This document shows, in pieces, positions 37,792 through 48,411 of a stretch of 48,483 bases of DNA (its first letter is position 1; every line of letters starts with the position of its first letter). The stretch covers positions 1 through 48,483 of the forward strand of contig JAWQRN010000032.1 in the NCBI GenBank assembly GCA_033557685.1, read 5' to 3'. The DNA is from Sperchopsis tessellata. Its lineage: Eukaryota > Arthropoda > Insecta > Coleoptera > Hydrophilidae. The position numbers and the translations under genes were made by a program. Below the pieces are notes generated by a model. It was not told the DNA's origin. It searched no databases and saw only the letters and a list, made by a program, of their open reading frames with translations.

Positions 37792-38890
37792 CTAAAATGG
37801 TAAAAGTTTATTTAATTAAAAAAATAATAAGATCTGTTTAAAAAATGTATACTATAGCTAGGCAAGTTTTTATTTAACTTTTTATTTTACATAAACCTCT
37901 GCATTAACGTCTTTAGTTGGTCAAGTGCCCCCTTGTTTATTTCTTTAATGTATACATGTATCTGCCACATGGAATGTACTATTTGCAATGCACAGAGTAA
38001 AGTCATATATGTTGTACACATACGGTGCGATTGAACTGCCCTATGCAAAAAGAGGATAAAGTCATTTACCTCCTTTTTGTTTTCGTCACACCCATAATGT
38101 TCCTCATATTCTTTATAACAAAGTACATAAGTCGAATGATAGACATCATTATTGTGCTTACCATGCTAATTAAATTTAGTTACAATTTTATAACGCTAGT
38201 TTAAATTGAAATTAAAAAACTCATCCACATTTTGAAACTTTTCGAAGTTTTAATATGTGTTAAGACATTTTGAGTACCTCTGAACAAATAATAAACACCA
38301 ATAATCTTTTGTATGACTAATGTACCTGTCACTCTCAGTAATATGGTCTTGTTTGGGTCATTTTGCATTAGATGATGATCCTTGGTTTTACGATACGGGA
38401 AATGTAATCATCACCAAACTTGTAAAAGAATTAATCTAGGTAAGTAGAACAAGTAGATGACAACAGCCTACGTCTCCCATTTGTAAAGAAAAATTGAAGT
38501 ATTACCAGTTTCTAAGCAAAATAGATGATGGATGACTAATATTGTTGAAAAGCACTATGTCGTATCAGTTTAATCATTTACGATATAAAAGCCAACGTAG
38601 ATATATAATAATAAAATATGAAATAATAACTACGATTCAAAATTAAACTAGACAAGACTTGGATGGGTGGGAATGTCAGTATACAAATATAAATTAAATA
38701 TCAATGGCAAAAGAACTAATTTAGAAATTAGTTTTATTGGAAGATTAGTAGGGATTTTGACAATCACCATTAACCCAGGACCTACTTCTTGAATTTTTCA
38801 ATATCTTTCATATAAGATACAGATGCAGTCCTGAAAATACGAAGTTCAAACTGAAGGTTTGTACTCAGCAATTTCTTATGGAACACTGAC
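37792..38890. other. Upstream AT-rich sequence, mostly unassigned
   Basis: Apart from the weak exon candidate at 38070-38165, no gene or repeat was recognised. This is either a 5' intron of mtm or its upstream flank. Confidence 0.45.
38070..38165 (-). CDS. Possible extra upstream mtm exon (weak)
   Basis: A 32-codon frame with an acceptor-like TTTAATTAG before it and a donor-like GTAAAT after it, phase 0 at both ends and therefore compatible with the PH-GRAM exon 278 bp away. The product ends YKEYEEHYGCDENKKE, acidic and charged, and has no resemblance I know to myotubularin N-termini. An open frame of this size can arise by chance in AT-rich DNA. It has no ATG start of its own. Confidence 0.15.
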
Positions 38891-38894
38891 CTAT

Positions 38895-40030
38895 ATACAG
38901 TATAAATAAAGTTTTACCAAGAACTATATCGACATGAACGTAACCATATGAGCATCTCTTCTGAGGAAGACGTTCCACCAATGAAGTATGGAAAAGCACC
39001 CGGAGAAGATGGGATCACTGTTGACATTCTAAAAACTGCTGGAGTTGAGATATATACAGTTCTGGCAAAACTGTATACGTCATGCATAGAAACAAAACAG
39101 TTACCAACGTCTTGGCATAATGCATCAGTTATTTTAATCCACAAAAAAGGAAATAAAGATGATCTGAAAAATTACCATCCTATCGGTCTCACATCTGTGG
39201 CTTATAAGATCCTTAGCAAAATAATTACCAATTCGATCTATACCAACACAAAGAACAGACAGGTTTTCGGAAGAGATATAGCATTGACCACCTTCACACA
39301 GTGCATGAATAGATATCTAGATGTAACAAGTATAATCTGCCACTATGTTGTGGTTTCATAGACTACAAAAAAGCATTTGACTCGGTGAAGATATCTGCGT
39401 TTATTAAAGCTTTAGTCAAAAATGGCATTCTATCTGCCTACATACAGCTAATTCAAAATATCTATGAAAAAGCCACGTCAAACGTTAAATTACATCAAGA
39501 AATGGAAACATTTTGTATTCAAAAAGGTGTTAGATAAGGAGACACCATACCACTATTTCAAATTTATCAGTGCAGCTGTAGCGTATATGTTTCAGGAGAG
39601 ATTAGAAACACAAGGGCATTAAAGTGAATGGAAAATATCTTAACCATTTGGAATTTGCAGATGATAGTGATATTTGCACACACTATCAAAGAGCTTCAAG
39701 AAAAAATTATTAATCTGGATACATTAAGTAAAAATGTAGGCTTTGGGATGAATCTTAGACAAATGAGCTAGCTATGACAGCTAGTGGTGTACATCGAGGG
39801 CACACTAATTTAAACTATAAAGTCATACAGGTATTTGGCCAAACTTTTAGTGATGGATGGAGATATTTCCTTGGAGACAGTGCGAAGAACAAAGTTTGCA
39901 TGGAGTACAATTGGGCATCTAAGCAACATATTTACATTGCAGATGCCTTTGTGTTTGCAATACAGGGTCTTATGTTGATTGTTGGACAATATTCAATGAT
40001 GCAGGTACTTTATTGTAGATGGATGCTGTA
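38895..40030 (+). mobile_element. RTE-like LINE reverse transcriptase, decayed
   Basis: The open piece 38948-39361 carries MKYGKAPGEDGITVDILKTA, then KLYTSCIETKQLPTSWHNAS, VILIHKKGNKDDLKNYHPIG and LTSVAYKILSKIITNSI, the start of an RTE-clade reverse transcriptase. It continues in other frames with FIDYKKAFDSVK (about 39355), SLTIWNLQMIV (damaged FADD, 39640) and, at about 39820, VFGQTFS followed by ISLETVRRTKFAWSTIGHLS, the RTE C-terminal block. No endonuclease part is present, so it is 5'-truncated. Confidence 0.8.
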
Positions 40031-40164
40031 TTGATTGTAAATCGTAAAATAAGAATGTCCCAAAGATTTTACACAGAGACCGTCGAGGTGTGAGGACGTG
40101 TTTCTCCTATGATTATTAAAGTTTATAAAAATGGGTTTAGAGTGTTTTAAATGAAAGAAGAAAC

Positions 40165-42150
40165 TTGATTTATATGAATATTATGTGATGTGCAGCTTAT
40201 CCAGTGGTCACTGCTATTATCATGTAACCTGTTCTTCCTTGTCATTTGATGACTACATGGGGAAGAATAAAGATGGAGCAATTAAAAAGTGGTGCTGTGA
40301 GAGGTGTTACACATCGTTTTCCCCTAATCAATCTCATAATGATTAGTACCACGAATACAAAATATGCATGACAACCGCAATCAGGAGTACATAATATTTC
40401 ACCAAAATATCCAATCCATCGGCAACTTGAGGTGTTATTGTCAGATCTTAATGCGCAATTTGTTCTTCTCTCCGAGCATTGGAAAGATAATTTTGAGATT
40501 AAAAATTACTGTTTGAATAATTAACGACTTGCTAGTTGTTTTTGCTGCGAATCGGGTCAACATGGCGGTACGGCCATCTTTGTACGAAGTGACATCAATA
40601 TAATATTTAGAGAAGATATAAACTTCATACTATTTTATGTATATATCGTTCCCTGCAGAGTGATATGTTTTTAATAAACTAGAAACAATGTTGAAGGCTA
40701 TTTGTGTCAAAAATAGAATCGTATTTCTCTGATAAAATCGAAAATTCTGGAAATAATTCTTAACTGGGAAATTTGGAAAATGAGTTTCTATGAGGCTGAG
40801 CTACACACATTCTTTATTAGATATTGCCAATACTTTTAATGATATTTTTTTAAATCCAGCTGGTAGTGTTTCAAATGAAATGCCTCCTGCTGAAGGGCAT
40901 TTTGGGGTTTCCAAAGTTGAGTCGTCGTTTTTCATTTACTCTGTGTTACAGAAAGTGAAATTTATAATATTGTTTTAAATTTAAAAAATAAAAAAAGCTG
41001 TGGTTTGGATGAAATTCCACCATTTGTGATAAAAAAGAGTATAAACAGCATTTTGAAACCTCTTACATATATTCTGAATTTATCTTTATCCTCTTAAAAT
41101 GGCGCTATGAAACCTTTGTTCAAAAAGGGCGATCCTAGCTGAGCAAAGAATTATAGACCCATTAGTTTATTGACAGGCTTTTTGAAAATATTTGAACTGG
41201 TAATGACAAAACGATTTATGAAATATCTCAATCAGTTCAATATACTAAACAACTCCCAACATGGTTTTTGATTACATTTCTAGGATTCAAAAATCTATGG
41301 AGTGTGGAAATTTAGCTTGTGGTAAATTCGTTGACCTGTCGAAGGCCTTTGATTCAATTGACCATGGTTTGTTGCTTTCAAAATTATATATGCCTATGGA
41401 ATATAAGGCATCACGGGTTTAAAAGTTACTTGTCGCATCGGAAGCAAATTGTTGTCATCGAGGAAAACTTTGAGAAAATAGGTTCATTAGACTTCTTTTT
41501 GTTATATTTTTTAATGACATGTCTCAGACAGTTTCAAACTCTTTTGATGGTTGGAAATCATTTTACGGACATTGTTGCTGAGCGTGTGATACTATATGAA
41601 TGAATGAAGGCATGGTTTCGAGAAAACTCGCTAGGGAAAAAACGTGTGCTCTTTTGTTTCAGATGCACAATGCATCTAGAGATATACCTGATAGTATTGT
41701 TTTGGGTGGTGATGCGGTGGCATTTTCTATTTTTATGAAGCTCTTGGGTTTTCTTATTGACAGAAATTTGTTGTTTGATGGCCATATTAACAATATTTGT
41801 TCCAGACTTGTCCCTTCGCACACTGTATTTTACGAGCGTGTATTAAATTTTAAAATATGGAATATTATCCTATAATTATACAATAAATTACCTGCCAAAT
41901 TAAAACAAGTTGATATTTTTAAAAAGTTTAAGAGCACTCGGTACACTTTCCTATGCGACATGGAGCCTTATGACTTGAGCCTATATTTAGGCACAAATTT
42001 TGATCAATAATTACAATTTGTTCTCATTTCTTTTTTTATGTTTACCTCAAGTGATCTGATATGTTATTATATTTATGTATTTTTTGTAGACACTATCAAG
42101 CCTTATTTTGGGGTGTTTTGAATAAAGAATATTTTGATTTGATTTTGATA
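40165..42150 (+). mobile_element. CR1/Jockey-like LINE with PHD-finger ORF1 remnant
   Basis: Order: PHD finger (40172-40330), endonuclease (40395-40660), RT (40780-41620), C-terminal tail (41640-42010), and a 3' end AATAAAGAATATTTTGATTT followed by GATTT repeats at about 42122-42150. Endonuclease: HQNIQSIGNL then SEHWKDNFEIKNY and GQHGGTAIFVRSDINII. RT: FVDLSKAFDSIDHGLLLSKL (about 41325). Tail: GFLIDRNLLFDGHINNICSR (41745). Stops and frameshifts at many points; the FADD block is lost. Confidence 0.82.
40172..40330 (+). pseudogene. LINE ORF1 PHD-finger remnant
   Basis: The frame MCSLSSGHCYYHVTCSSLSF then DDYMGKNKDGAIKKWCCERC YTSF keeps the H..C and W.C..C ligand pattern of a PHD finger. Several insect LINE families carry a PHD finger in ORF1. 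It is a fragment of ORF1 only. Confidence 0.6.
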
Positions 42151-42159
42151 GTGTCAGGC

Positions 42160-42161
<2 letters not shown>

Positions 42162-42191
<30 letters not shown>
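42162..42191. repeat. (TA)n microsatellite
   Basis: Thirty bases of AT dinucleotides between the LINE tail and the mariner-like scrap. Confidence 0.9.
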
Positions 42192-42193
<2 letters not shown>

Positions 42194-42505
42194 TGTGTCA
42201 AAATTATCTTAACACTTAAATGGTAAAAACATATATTCATAATTAATAAACATTGATCTTAAGTGAAATTTTATACATAAAGTTTCAACCTGCTGCCAAT
42301 TGTTATTGATACACAATAGAAAACAATTTTAAGTTGAATTTAATGACCTTACAAATAATGCTTTGGGAATAGATGCTACCATACTTGTAATTCTTTCCTT
42401 GAGTTCATTGATATTCTGAACTTTTAGCAAGCTTACCACCACTCTTTTTTCTTTTTGTGTTAACATTTCTCCCATTATATCCAAGAAAAAATATAATTTC
42501 AATGT
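42192..42505 (-). mobile_element. Mariner-like element 3' part
   Basis: On the minus strand VVVSLLKVQNINELKERITS then MVASIPKAL fits the C-terminal segment of mariner-type transposases (the eLk.rI region after the third catalytic Asp). NNNWQQVETLCIKFHLRSMF follows as the terminus. The outer end GGTGTGTCAAAATTATCTTA resembles a mariner TIR. It is truncated, and its other end was not found; a short (TA)n at 42513-42531 follows. Confidence 0.55.
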
Positions 42506-42531
42506 TCATTCCATATATATATATATATATA

Positions 42532-42840
42532 ACCTGCCTGTTCTTTGGTTTGATTTGAATTGATCTGTAAGGCAGTTCGTAAATATTTTAGTAAGGATCT
42601 TCTCGTTGAATTATTCCAAGACGCTGGTTTTTGTTAGAACTGTTTATGTCATATACTGCAATTTTTCGTATATCAACTGTGATCCCATCTTCCCACGGTG
42701 CCTTTCCTATTCTGAGTGGAAATTGTGTAGAAGGTTAGGGTGCTTTTTTAAAAATAGCCTACCTAATATATTGTTATTATTGAAGATAGACAAGGCATCT
42801 TTAAGACCTATATATGATGGTACAGGATCATCCATATTAA
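42532..42840. other. Unassigned sequence
   Basis: A 109-codon plus-strand frame (42606-42935) covers this region, but I recognise no domain, and its end lies in the repeat at 42846-42965. Probably not a gene. Confidence 0.4.
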
Positions 42841-42845
42841 ATGTA

Positions 42846-42965
42846 TACACAAAATTAAATGTAATAGACTTCTATGATTATTATCTGTATCAATATTGTT
42901 TCTGGGTGGACAAGTGCACGTGTCAGAACCTCTAAACGGTTTTCACCCGGAAACAACATTCATAT
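42846..42965. repeat. Snap-back copy of the hammerhead-associated repeat end
   Basis: The left arm runs from AAATGTAATAGACTTCTATG through ATTGTTTCTGGGTGGA. The right arm is TTTTCACCCGGAAACAACAT TCATATA, its inverse. This is the same kind of inverted duplication as at 8803-8925, without the core. Confidence 0.7.
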
Positions 42966-43439
42966 ATACACAAAATACCAACTTTTTAAATGGAATGCAT
43001 ATGATTTTATGGTGCATATGGATAGTAAATTGTACAGTAAGGAGATTTTATCTACGTCCCTATTTCCAAGAATTAAACAGTTATTCCTTCTTGAATATAA
43101 GTATTTTGAGAAAAACTGCCTCTCACGTCGCTTCCATATGACATGAGATACAATTTTTCAATAAAAATGATTAATATTATACTGAAGCTGAGATGCACTA
43201 AAGTATTTGATCCTATATTACAGTAAAAACATATTGTATATCAAGATGTATATGTACAGTTTGCTCAATCGATAAGTATAAGAGATTAATTTTTCAGTAT
43301 TCATAACTATAGTACACTTGTTTATATGTACTTTCTATAAAAGGGGTATAATGTTTAACATTAAAATAACAGTTACTTAAAAATTGATCATATAAAAGTG
43401 TTGGTGAACTTAACCTTAATGTTTCTTGGATTAGATATA
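42966..43439. other. AT-rich sequence, nothing recognised
   Basis: Open frames here are short and have no known domain. Confidence 0.45.
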
Positions 43440-45104
43440 TTCCCAGATTTAATACTTCTGTGTAACCCAGCTAAAGGGAATAAGGTTTGCAATCGACGAT
43501 AGTGTGATACCAAGATCAACCGACAAGAGTTCTTCGTGCTTTTACGAGAAGCGCGAAATATTTCGACGATCACTAGAAATACAGTTGAATAATTTATTAT
43601 TGTGTTAACGTAAACTAAGTACTTTATAAAATAAATATTCTTTAATTTTGTTGAACTTTTATTTGTGAACCTGTAAAAACATAAGTGTCGTAAGTAAGGT
43701 GTGCGGTTTAGAAACAAATAAATAATATATAAAATAAAAAGTAAAAAAATTGTAATTAATAGCATTAAACAGTTTAAAGAAAAAAGTGTGTGATAAATGG
43801 AAATTAGGTCAATTAAAAAAACGTCAGACACAGAAGAGAAAGAAGAAGAACCATTGAACATGAACCGAATGACAAGAATATTCTAAAAAGAGCGAAGTTT
43901 AGAAAGTTCTCTAGACGGGAATTCTAGAACAGTTGAAAATAACACCAATACTTAAAGAAAATTCTAGAAGGAGCAAAGAAAATTCTAGAAGTGTGGAAAG
44001 TAAATTAGAAGTGAATTCCAAAAGAACTGAAGAGAATTCTAGAGCATTTGAAACACAAATACAACAAAAGCTTGAAGAAAATCCTAGAAGTTTAGAAAGT
44101 AAACAAGAATAAAATTCCAGATTTATTCAAGAAATTTCCAGAATATTTGAAACAAAATTTGAACAGAGGCTGGTAGAATACACTAGAAATTTGGAAAGCA
44201 ACTTAAAGAAACTTTAATGGTGATGGAACATAAAAATGAAAAATTGGAAAAGAAAATACAAATCCTCAGGGAAGAGTATGGAGCCTGGAATGAAGACATC
44301 GAAATGCTAATAAAGAAACCATTTACCACTTTATAACAACCACCTAGCCAGAGGATAAAGGTGTCCAAATTTGATGGAACATCATCATAGACACTCTTGA
44401 AGATGCAATTTGAAATGGCTACCAGGTATAATGGCTGGGATGACTCAGATAAAGTGACTAATCTCACCAGGCACTGTATGTTCTGTGCAATATTTCCAAG
44501 GATAGCAGGGTGATTTTGAAACCTTGGTATTGGCCCTGGAATCAAGGTTTAGGAAATACAACATTTTTGAAACCCATGTACCAAGGCAAACTAACGGTAC
44601 AGAAAAAGTAAGGAACCTTTACAAGAATATGCAGCTGATATAGATAGATTTATCAGAGGTAGCTACGGAGATCTACAAGAAGATGCCATGTCAGTGATCA
44701 CAGTGTACATGTTTAATAATGAAATATATGAGAAGCCATGGGTACAACTCTCAAATTTGAAGCTAACAGAAACAAGGAGAAGTACATACGAGAAGTAACT
44801 GTGGAAGTAGTTCCAACTCAGGAGCTGAATTGTACGAAGTAAGTACACACAAGAGGAATTTAAAGAAGGAATTAAAAGAACATAAAATGCTACAGGTGTG
44901 GAAAAGAGGGGTACATTCACAGAAATTGTCGAATAAGAGTCAAGTTCTCTGTAAATGCCAGCCAAAAATCAGGTACAGGGAAACTAAAAAACCACCAACT
45001 CTAAGGGTTCAAAGAAAGGCCCCCAGAAAGATGAACCGGGAGAATCTGGAAAAGGTTACAAACCTCCCCACATGCGAACAGCTACTGGTGCTGCTGCTGC
45101 CACT
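43440..45104 (+). mobile_element. Gypsy copy B: LTR end and gag
   Basis: The LTR end at about 43500-43690 (AGATCAACCGACAAGAGT, CCTGTAAAAACATAAG) is followed by a leader and gag with the same coiled-coil repeats (KENSRRSKENSRSVE, 43960-44010). Next come the capsid region (44340-44640) with SKFDGTS and MFFVQYF in mixed frames, and a zinc-knuckle region near 44888 (CYRCGKEGYIHRNC in mixed frames). The match to copy A ends at about 45095 (WESLEKVTN region). Dense frameshifts. Left boundary uncertain. Confidence 0.75.
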
Positions 45105-45930
45105 GTGCAACTTATTCTCGAAGCTTCTCTCGATTTCTTCGGTAATTCGTAAAAGTTGATGGTTGGTAGAGTGCTTCGCTCTGAATCCAAATTGGAAAGT
45201 AGGAATTATATTGTTTCAGTTCAATTCCTTGGTTAGTCTGACTAATAGTCAAATAGCTTTAAAAGTGTCGGCAGCAGACTTATTGGCCTGTAGCTTGATG
45301 GTAGTTTTTGGTTTTTCTTGGGTTTTGGAAATATTCAAATGTGTGCATCTTTCCAGGTGTCTGGAAAGTATCCTTGTCTCAGGCATTCAATAAATAAGTT
45401 TGTGGTGTAAACTATGGCCTTTCTGCTCATATTTTTGTGAATTATGTTTGGGATTTAGTCGTGCCCATTGTTTTCTTCTAGCCTATCTTTTTTATGTGCT
45501 TTATTAGCTCTCCAGGGGAAATGTATTTTATCATGCCAATGTTATCCGGTGTGTTCTTTTCTGCAACATCTTTTTTGCCCTGTGCGAATTCTGCGTTGTT
45601 ATGTGAAATTGTTGTTTGAAAACTATCCTGGAGGTAGTCGGCAAAGACTTCGCAGTTTTCTGTGTCACTTGAGAATTTGGCATCATTTACAATGAGGAAG
45701 GAGGAGTTAGTAGATTGATTAAGAATTCTTATAGTTGCTTGACACATTGTTGGGTCTCGTGGTTCAAGCGATTTAATATGCACTTTATAGCTTTCAATTA
45801 TGTAGTTATCTAGCTCCCATTTGACTTGTCTTGTCAGTATTTTGAGTCATCGTCGACCTTCGGGGTTTCTATAACTTTGCCAATTGCGTCTGGTTCTGTT
45901 CTTTTCCTTTATTAGTTTGGTTGTGAAAAA
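45105..45930 (-). mobile_element. Jockey-like LINE linker and RT start
   Basis: Minus strand: LIKEKNRTRRNWQSYRNPEG RR (45920-45860), VKWELDNYI, HIKSLEPRDPTMCQATIRIL NQS (45780-45710), VFADYLQDSFQ, then SYRPISLLPTL and FGFRAKHSTNHQLLRITEEI (45250-45115). These are the linker and first RT motifs of a Jockey element. It ends inside the RT on the downstream side, so it is not a simple 5'-truncated insertion; deletion or recombination must have removed the rest. The open piece 45478-45783 is the best kept. Confidence 0.78.
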
Positions 45931-45934
45931 ACTA

Positions 45935-46229
45935 GACACACCCAAAGGCGAAACAGTCCAGAGCCGCATAGAGTAGTTGAGAACTAATATCACCTGGCTA
46001 TATAAACAGCCCCACTGCAGTCCAAAGACAGATATCAAGATCAACTGACAAGAGTGCTCCCATATTTCGATACGGAAATCGACAAGGAGTGCAAAGTATT
46101 CTAGCGATTAATATACCCCCTAGAAATACAGTTGTATAATTTATTATATAACAAAACTAAGCACTTTAAAAAAATAAATACAGTTTAAATTAGTTATATT
46201 GTTATTTATGAACCCGTAAAAACATTACA
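45935..46229 (+). repeat. Gypsy-family LTR fragment
   Basis: It contains GGCTATATAAACAGCCC (TATA-like, 45998), AGATCAACTGACAAGAGT, CTAGAAATACAGTTG and the LTR end AACCCGTAAAAACATTACA. This matches the LTR of copy B and the 3' half of the LTR of copy A. It may be the right LTR of copy B or a solo LTR. The left boundary is approximate. Confidence 0.7.
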
Positions 46230-46496
46230 ATACATATATTTAGGATTAATGTAAACCAACAAATGTCATATTCACTTTTCAATGTTTCTTGACGCATTAT
46301 TTAATTCTATTTGTAGGTACACACTTTGTACCCCGCCCTAGCTATAATGTTTCTCCGAAACATAGGGGACTGTTTCCTACAAGCGATATACATACAGAAA
46401 GTCTAAGTGGATATGTCCTAAGGTAAAGTCAACAAACAATATAGTATCATTATTAAAAAGGGATTTTGCTGTATTGTGGATATTTATAATTGAAAT

Positions 46497-46640
46497 AAAA
46501 CAGGATGTTGTCCTTCCACAAATTGTATTATTATAGCGACTGTTTCTACCATTCAGGTCAGTATTAAGCGTGATATATGTTCTGCACAATATCTCAGGTG
46601 CTGTCTTCACAGGTGTTGTGGAAGGACAACATCCTGTTTT
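46497..46640. repeat. Perfect 25-bp inverted repeat
   Basis: Left arm 46497-46521 contains AAAACAGGATGTTGTCCTTC and the right arm 46616-46640 is its exact reverse complement, separated by 94 bp. Sequence outside the arms does not pair. No transposon of this shape was recognised. Confidence 0.85.
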
Positions 46641-46857
46641 CTCTTTAACATAGAATTGCACTTCTAGATTATGTATGAACAGGAAATACATAAAAATTAC
46701 AGTTTTGCAATGACTCAATTTTTCTCAAAACACTTATCTTGTTATTATTAATAATAATATAATTTTATAACTTAATAATAACAATATCCAGATGTGCGTT
46801 TAAAAAAACATACCTTGTAGAAATCAGGATTAATGAATGTAGTTCAATCAAGAAAGT

Positions 46858-46995
46858 AATAGCACTTACCTTGATAATGTCCCTTTTAACAGTCAACAAA
46901 ACATTGGTAGTTTACAAAGCTTCTATACAGATTCCACCCAGAAACACCTTTCCTATCGATAAGAATCGTAGAAGTCTATTAAATTTAATAATATA
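46858..46995 (+). repeat. Hammerhead-like repeat, forward copy
   Basis: TAGCACTTACCTTGATAATG TCCC leads into the core at 46869-46909, where the second side of stem II has decayed (AGTCAACAAAACATTGG). The outer flank runs ATTCCACCCAGAAACACC then TCGTAGAAGTCTATTAAATT, as in other copies. Confidence 0.7.
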
Positions 46996-47237
46996 CGAGT
47001 ATTTTGGTCCAACAAAAACAAATTACTGTTAATTAATGTTGAATATTTGACATTTTCATAAAGCAGTGACATTTTCTTTTATAATATGTTAGAATTCTTG
47101 TAAAGTTTGAAAAATGCAGCCAAGGAAACAACTAATTCTAAAACTTAGGGTACATTTTCCTGACTGAACTTGTAGATTCTATTCAAGTCTAGTGTTCCAA
47201 TAAACAGCCATTATAATAGTAATTGCATAAAACTTAC

Positions 47238-47300
47238 TATGTAGCTTGATAATGTTCCCAACAATGGGTAAAGCTTTTACAATAACAAGTTTTCCAGTGC
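47238..47300 (+). repeat. Partial hammerhead-like repeat
   Basis: CTATGTAGCTTGATAATGTT CCCAACAATGGGTAAAG keeps the left half of the core and loses GAAAC. Only this fragment is visible. Confidence 0.5.
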
Positions 47301-48405
47301 ATAACTATTCCTTTTCATATCATTAGCAAACGGAAAGCATTTTTTGATTAGTTTAATAATTATTGCTCCTAACTTTTCTTTACTGATATTATGTTGTAAT
47401 AAACAATAAATTCAGCAATTTTGTTATATTTTAACAATAACTGTTCTTATACAATTCGTTACCATAAGTGTCATTGATAGTTGGGAGTTCTAAATGCCTC
47501 ACCTTCACATGTAAGTATTTACTTTGATGTGTCTGTTTTATCATCAAGTTTACTTGCAAACTTTATGCAGATAATTGACAACTAGCCATGTAAATGTCTA
47601 GTTAAGATCTGTAATTGTTAAAAAAAATAAATCCAAAGGAATTTTATAAAAAATATTACGCCTTCTATGAGTTTATGTAAGGAAGGGTGAATTATGTGCA
47701 GCAAACATTAAATATAAGATACTGAAGAAGTTTTTTTTGTATTTTATCTATAGTATAATATACCTCAATATAGGTAAAATCAATAAGACGATAAACCATT
47801 TTATTTTTATTTTAGAAAATATAGCTCGTTGGTTTAATCGATCACTATGCACAATGAACACTTGACTAATTCTGAAATTTCACATTTAAATGTGTTAGAA
47901 GTTTGTATAAGCTTTCGTTTCTATCAAGTGAGCATTATCACTGACATAAAATCATATTAGGATATATCCCACACCCATTAAGCAGGGTACCACCTAGACT
48001 GATTTCAAACCTTGTCTATGTCCATATGAATTTGCAAATTATCAGAGCTATATAGTTGAAGCAGGAATATGTTTTCCCGTGTATTCACTTCCATTTAATT
48101 TATTGAACATGAACTCTACACGCCTTTTAGGTTCAGTTTCTATTCACATTTGTTTTGACGGAGGAATGGAAACTCTCGAATCAACGTCGTCATGAGAATA
48201 TCCACCTCTCATATTCAAGTAATTTCATTTTAGATCTTTAACATATTTGAACCTAGATACTTACTTACAATCAGCTTCATTAAAGCAAAATATCTACTTG
48301 GGTTTCATTATTATTTGTTTCTAACACTTGAATCAACTGCAATAATACCTTGTAATTGAATCAAAATGCTATTATTAACTGTCTAGCTTGCATAAAGAAA
48401 GCAAT
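47301..48405. other. AT-rich right flank, nothing recognised
   Basis: No gene or repeat identified. A short ATG-led minus-strand frame near 48150-48215 was considered as an exon and rejected. Confidence 0.45.
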
Positions 48406-48411
48406 TATAAA

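Noticed and set aside
42606..42935. 109-codon frame as a gene
   Set aside because: No recognisable domain, and its end runs into a repetitive snap-back element.
43388..43861. 157-codon minus-strand frame
   Set aside because: It is antisense to the gypsy LTR and leader of copy B. Hydrophobic composition follows from AT-rich sequence, with no known domain.
46377..46718. 113-codon minus-strand frame over the inverted repeat
   Set aside because: No domain resemblance. The repeated GRTTSCF and CCPST segments simply reflect the two arms.
48150..48215. ATG-led minus-strand frame with a donor-like GTGAAT, considered as the first mtm exon
   Set aside because: Its end phase does not fit the PH-GRAM exon or the weak candidate at 38070-38165, and it shows no family resemblance.
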